From: Microbacterium esteraromaticum
Lineage (GTDB): Bacteria > Actinomycetota > Actinomycetes > Actinomycetales > Microbacteriaceae
DNA: 64,000 nucleotides
Assembly: GCF_014084045.1 (NCBI RefSeq)
Contig: NZ_CP043732.1
Coordinates: 310,001 to 374,000 of the forward strand
Direction of reading: 5' to 3'
Position 1 is the first letter of the stretch. Each line of letters begins with the position of its first letter. Below are positions 62,823 through 64,000 of the stretch, in pieces. The translations under genes and the position numbers were made by a program. The notes under the pieces are model-generated. The model had not been told where the DNA came from, ran no database searches, and worked only from the letters and a program-made list of their open reading frames with translations.

Positions 62823-64000
62823 TCAACGCGGGATCGGTTCGAGCCGCCTAAGCTGCGTCACGTGCGCCGGGGTGAGCTCGGCGAGGGTCGAGACGCCGAG
62901 CAGGCGCATCGTGCGCTCGATCTCACTGCGCAGGATCGCGATGGTGCGGTCGACACCCTGGCGTCCGCCGGCCATCAGGCCATACAGGTAGGCGCGGCCG
63001 ATGAGCGTGAAGTCGGCACCCAGTGCGACCGAGGCGACGATGTCGGCACCGTTCATGATGCCCGTGTCGATCATCACGATGAAGTCGTCGCCGACGGCCT
63101 TGCGCACCTCGGGCAGCAGGCGGAACGGAATCGGCGCGCGGTCCAGCTGACGCCCGCCGTGGTTCGACAGCACGATGCCGTCAACGCCCGCGTCGCGCAG
63201 GCGCAGCGAGTCCTCGACGGTCTGCACGCCCTTGATGACGATCTTGCCTGGCCACAGGTCGCGGATCACGGCGAGGTCGTCGTAGCTGATGGTCGGGTCC
63301 ATCGCGGCATCCAGCAGCTCCCCGACGGTGCCACCGGTGCTGCTGAGCGAGGCGAATTCGAGCTTCGGGGTGGTGAGGAAGTCGTACCACCACCACGGGC
63401 GCGGGATGGCGTTGATGATCGTGCCGAGCGTCAGCTGCGGCGGGATGCTGAAGCCGTTGCGCTTGTCGCGCAGGCGCGCACCCGCCACCGGAGTGTCGAC
63501 GGTGAAGTGCAGCGTGTCGAAGCCTGCGGCTGCCGCGCGACGGGTCAGCTCGTACGAGATCTCGCGGTCGCGCATGACGTACAGCTGGAACCAGTTGCGG
63601 CCGTCGGGATTGGCATCCCGAACCCCCTCGATCGATGTCGTGCCGAGCGTCGACAGGGTGAACGGGATGCCCGCGGCGCCCGCGGCGCCGGCGCCGGCCA
63701 CTTCGCCCTCGGTCTGCATCAGGCGGGTGAAGCCCGTCGGGGCGATGCCGAACGGGAGCGCCGACGACCCGCCGAGGATCTCGACGCTCGTGTCGACGTC
63801 GGGGGCGGGCTTGAGGATGCCGGGGTGGAACTCGACGTCCTGGAAGGCCTGCCGCGCGCGCGCCAGCGAGAGCTCACCCTCGGCTGCGCCGTCGGTGTAG
63901 TCGAACGCCGCCTTCGGGGTGCGGCGCTTGGCGATCAGGCGCAGGTCGTCGATGGTGAGCGCGGCGTCGAGACGGCGCTTTCGGCCGTTCAGCTCGGGCT
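62823..64000 (-). CDS. lldD: FMN-dependent L-lactate/alpha-hydroxy acid dehydrogenase, N-terminus beyond window
   Basis: The frame is open from the window edge to 62823, giving at least 392 residues. Features of the LldD family are '[20 protein letters not shown]', '[20 protein letters not shown]', '[19 protein letters not shown]', '[20 protein letters not shown]' and the catalytic His in '[15 protein letters not shown]'. '[20 protein letters not shown]' binds FMN phosphate. It oxidises L-lactate or a related hydroxy acid to the keto acid. The MftD-type mycofactocin dehydrogenase is a related alternative, but no mycofactocin genes are seen. A GC-rich stem region follows at 62728-62822. Confidence 0.92.
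   Translation of the reverse strand, partial: PELNGRKRRLDAALTIDDLRLIAKRRTPKAAFDYTDGAAEGELSLARARQAFQDVEFHPGILKPAPDVDTSVEILGGSSALPFGIAPTGFTRLMQTEGEVAGAGAAGAAGIPFTLSTLGTTSIEGVRDANPDGRNWFQLYVMRDREISYELTRRAAAAGFDTLHFTVDTPVAGARLRDKRNGFSIPPQLTLGTIINAIPRPWWWYDFLTTPKLEFASLSSTGGTVGELLDAAMDPTISYDDLAVIRDLWPGKIVIKGVQTVEDSLRLRDAGVDGIVLSNHGGRQLDRAPIPFRLLPEVRKAVGDDFIVMIDTGIMNGADIVASVALGADFTLIGRAYLYGLMAGGRQGVDRTIAILRSEIERTMRLLGVSTLAELTPAHVTQLRRLEPIPR

Overview
This is a high-GC actinobacterial chromosome segment, most likely from the family Microbacteriaceae and probably Microbacterium or a close relative. The basis is GC-rich codon use, a fused IspDF, a DUF4244/Tad locus, an LAVTG-type surface protein, a SigK/RskA/DipZ block and many apparently leaderless starts. 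Several stretches keep the gene order of mycobacteria (rlmB-cysS-ispDF-carD|lpqE, senX3-regX3 beside gpm, topA-holB, acs/ridA/ponA/phosphoesterase). No phage, plasmid, insertion sequence or CRISPR array is visible.

Layout. 1-3948 (minus): a NitT/TauT-type ABC importer with two permeases and an amidohydrolase-fold protein. 4168-6429: a large sortase-anchored adhesin with three near-identical VaFE repeats. 6665-12272: an NAD(P)-binding protein, then rlmB, cysS, ispDF, carD and a divergent LpqE-like lipoprotein. 12349-15994: regX3/senX3, divergent phoU, and gpmA. 16167-19157: a methyltransferase, ygfZ, nitrobindin and two small membrane proteins. 19235-27252: GlnR-like regulator, ppk, mutT1 and pstSCAB. 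27467-30479: a DUF559 protein flanked by an inverted repeat, a class IV aminotransferase and a non-coding tandem-repeat block. 30509-34438: rskA, sigK, dipZ and a divergent fasciclin lipoprotein, apparently one self-contained SigK regulon.

34643-44763: tRNA-Lys, a beta-lactamase-like protein, a CGNR protein, a YigZ protein and a DJ-1-like protein. Next comes a two-component system with an Asp-rich sensor loop and an Asp-rich PepSY-like target, then DUF1697, nicotinamidase and a sodium:solute symporter with a 45-residue companion behind a long leader. 44820-54205 (minus): tRNA-Thr, a secreted peptidase, holB, tmk, topA and a compact Tad pilus locus. 54562-64000: acs, ridA, a DUF4177 protein, a PASTA-bearing bifunctional PBP, a metallophosphoesterase, tRNA-Pro, a VanZ-like gene, a HAD phosphatase and a truncated FMN-dependent L-lactate dehydrogenase.

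Themes. Phosphate: regX3/senX3, phoU, ppk and pst sit close together, and three candidate PHO boxes with 11-bp phasing precede phoU, ppk and pstS. The CTTCAG repeats before the second response regulator recur before its PepSY-like neighbour, which suggests a small regulon. Most start sites at promoter-facing gene ends fit a TANNNT element six bases before the start codon, so leaderless transcription looks common. A nested palindromic element occurs twice (15167-15250 and 56544-56636). tadE and the VanZ gene show apparent frameshifts. All functional calls come from reading the sequence; no database search was possible.
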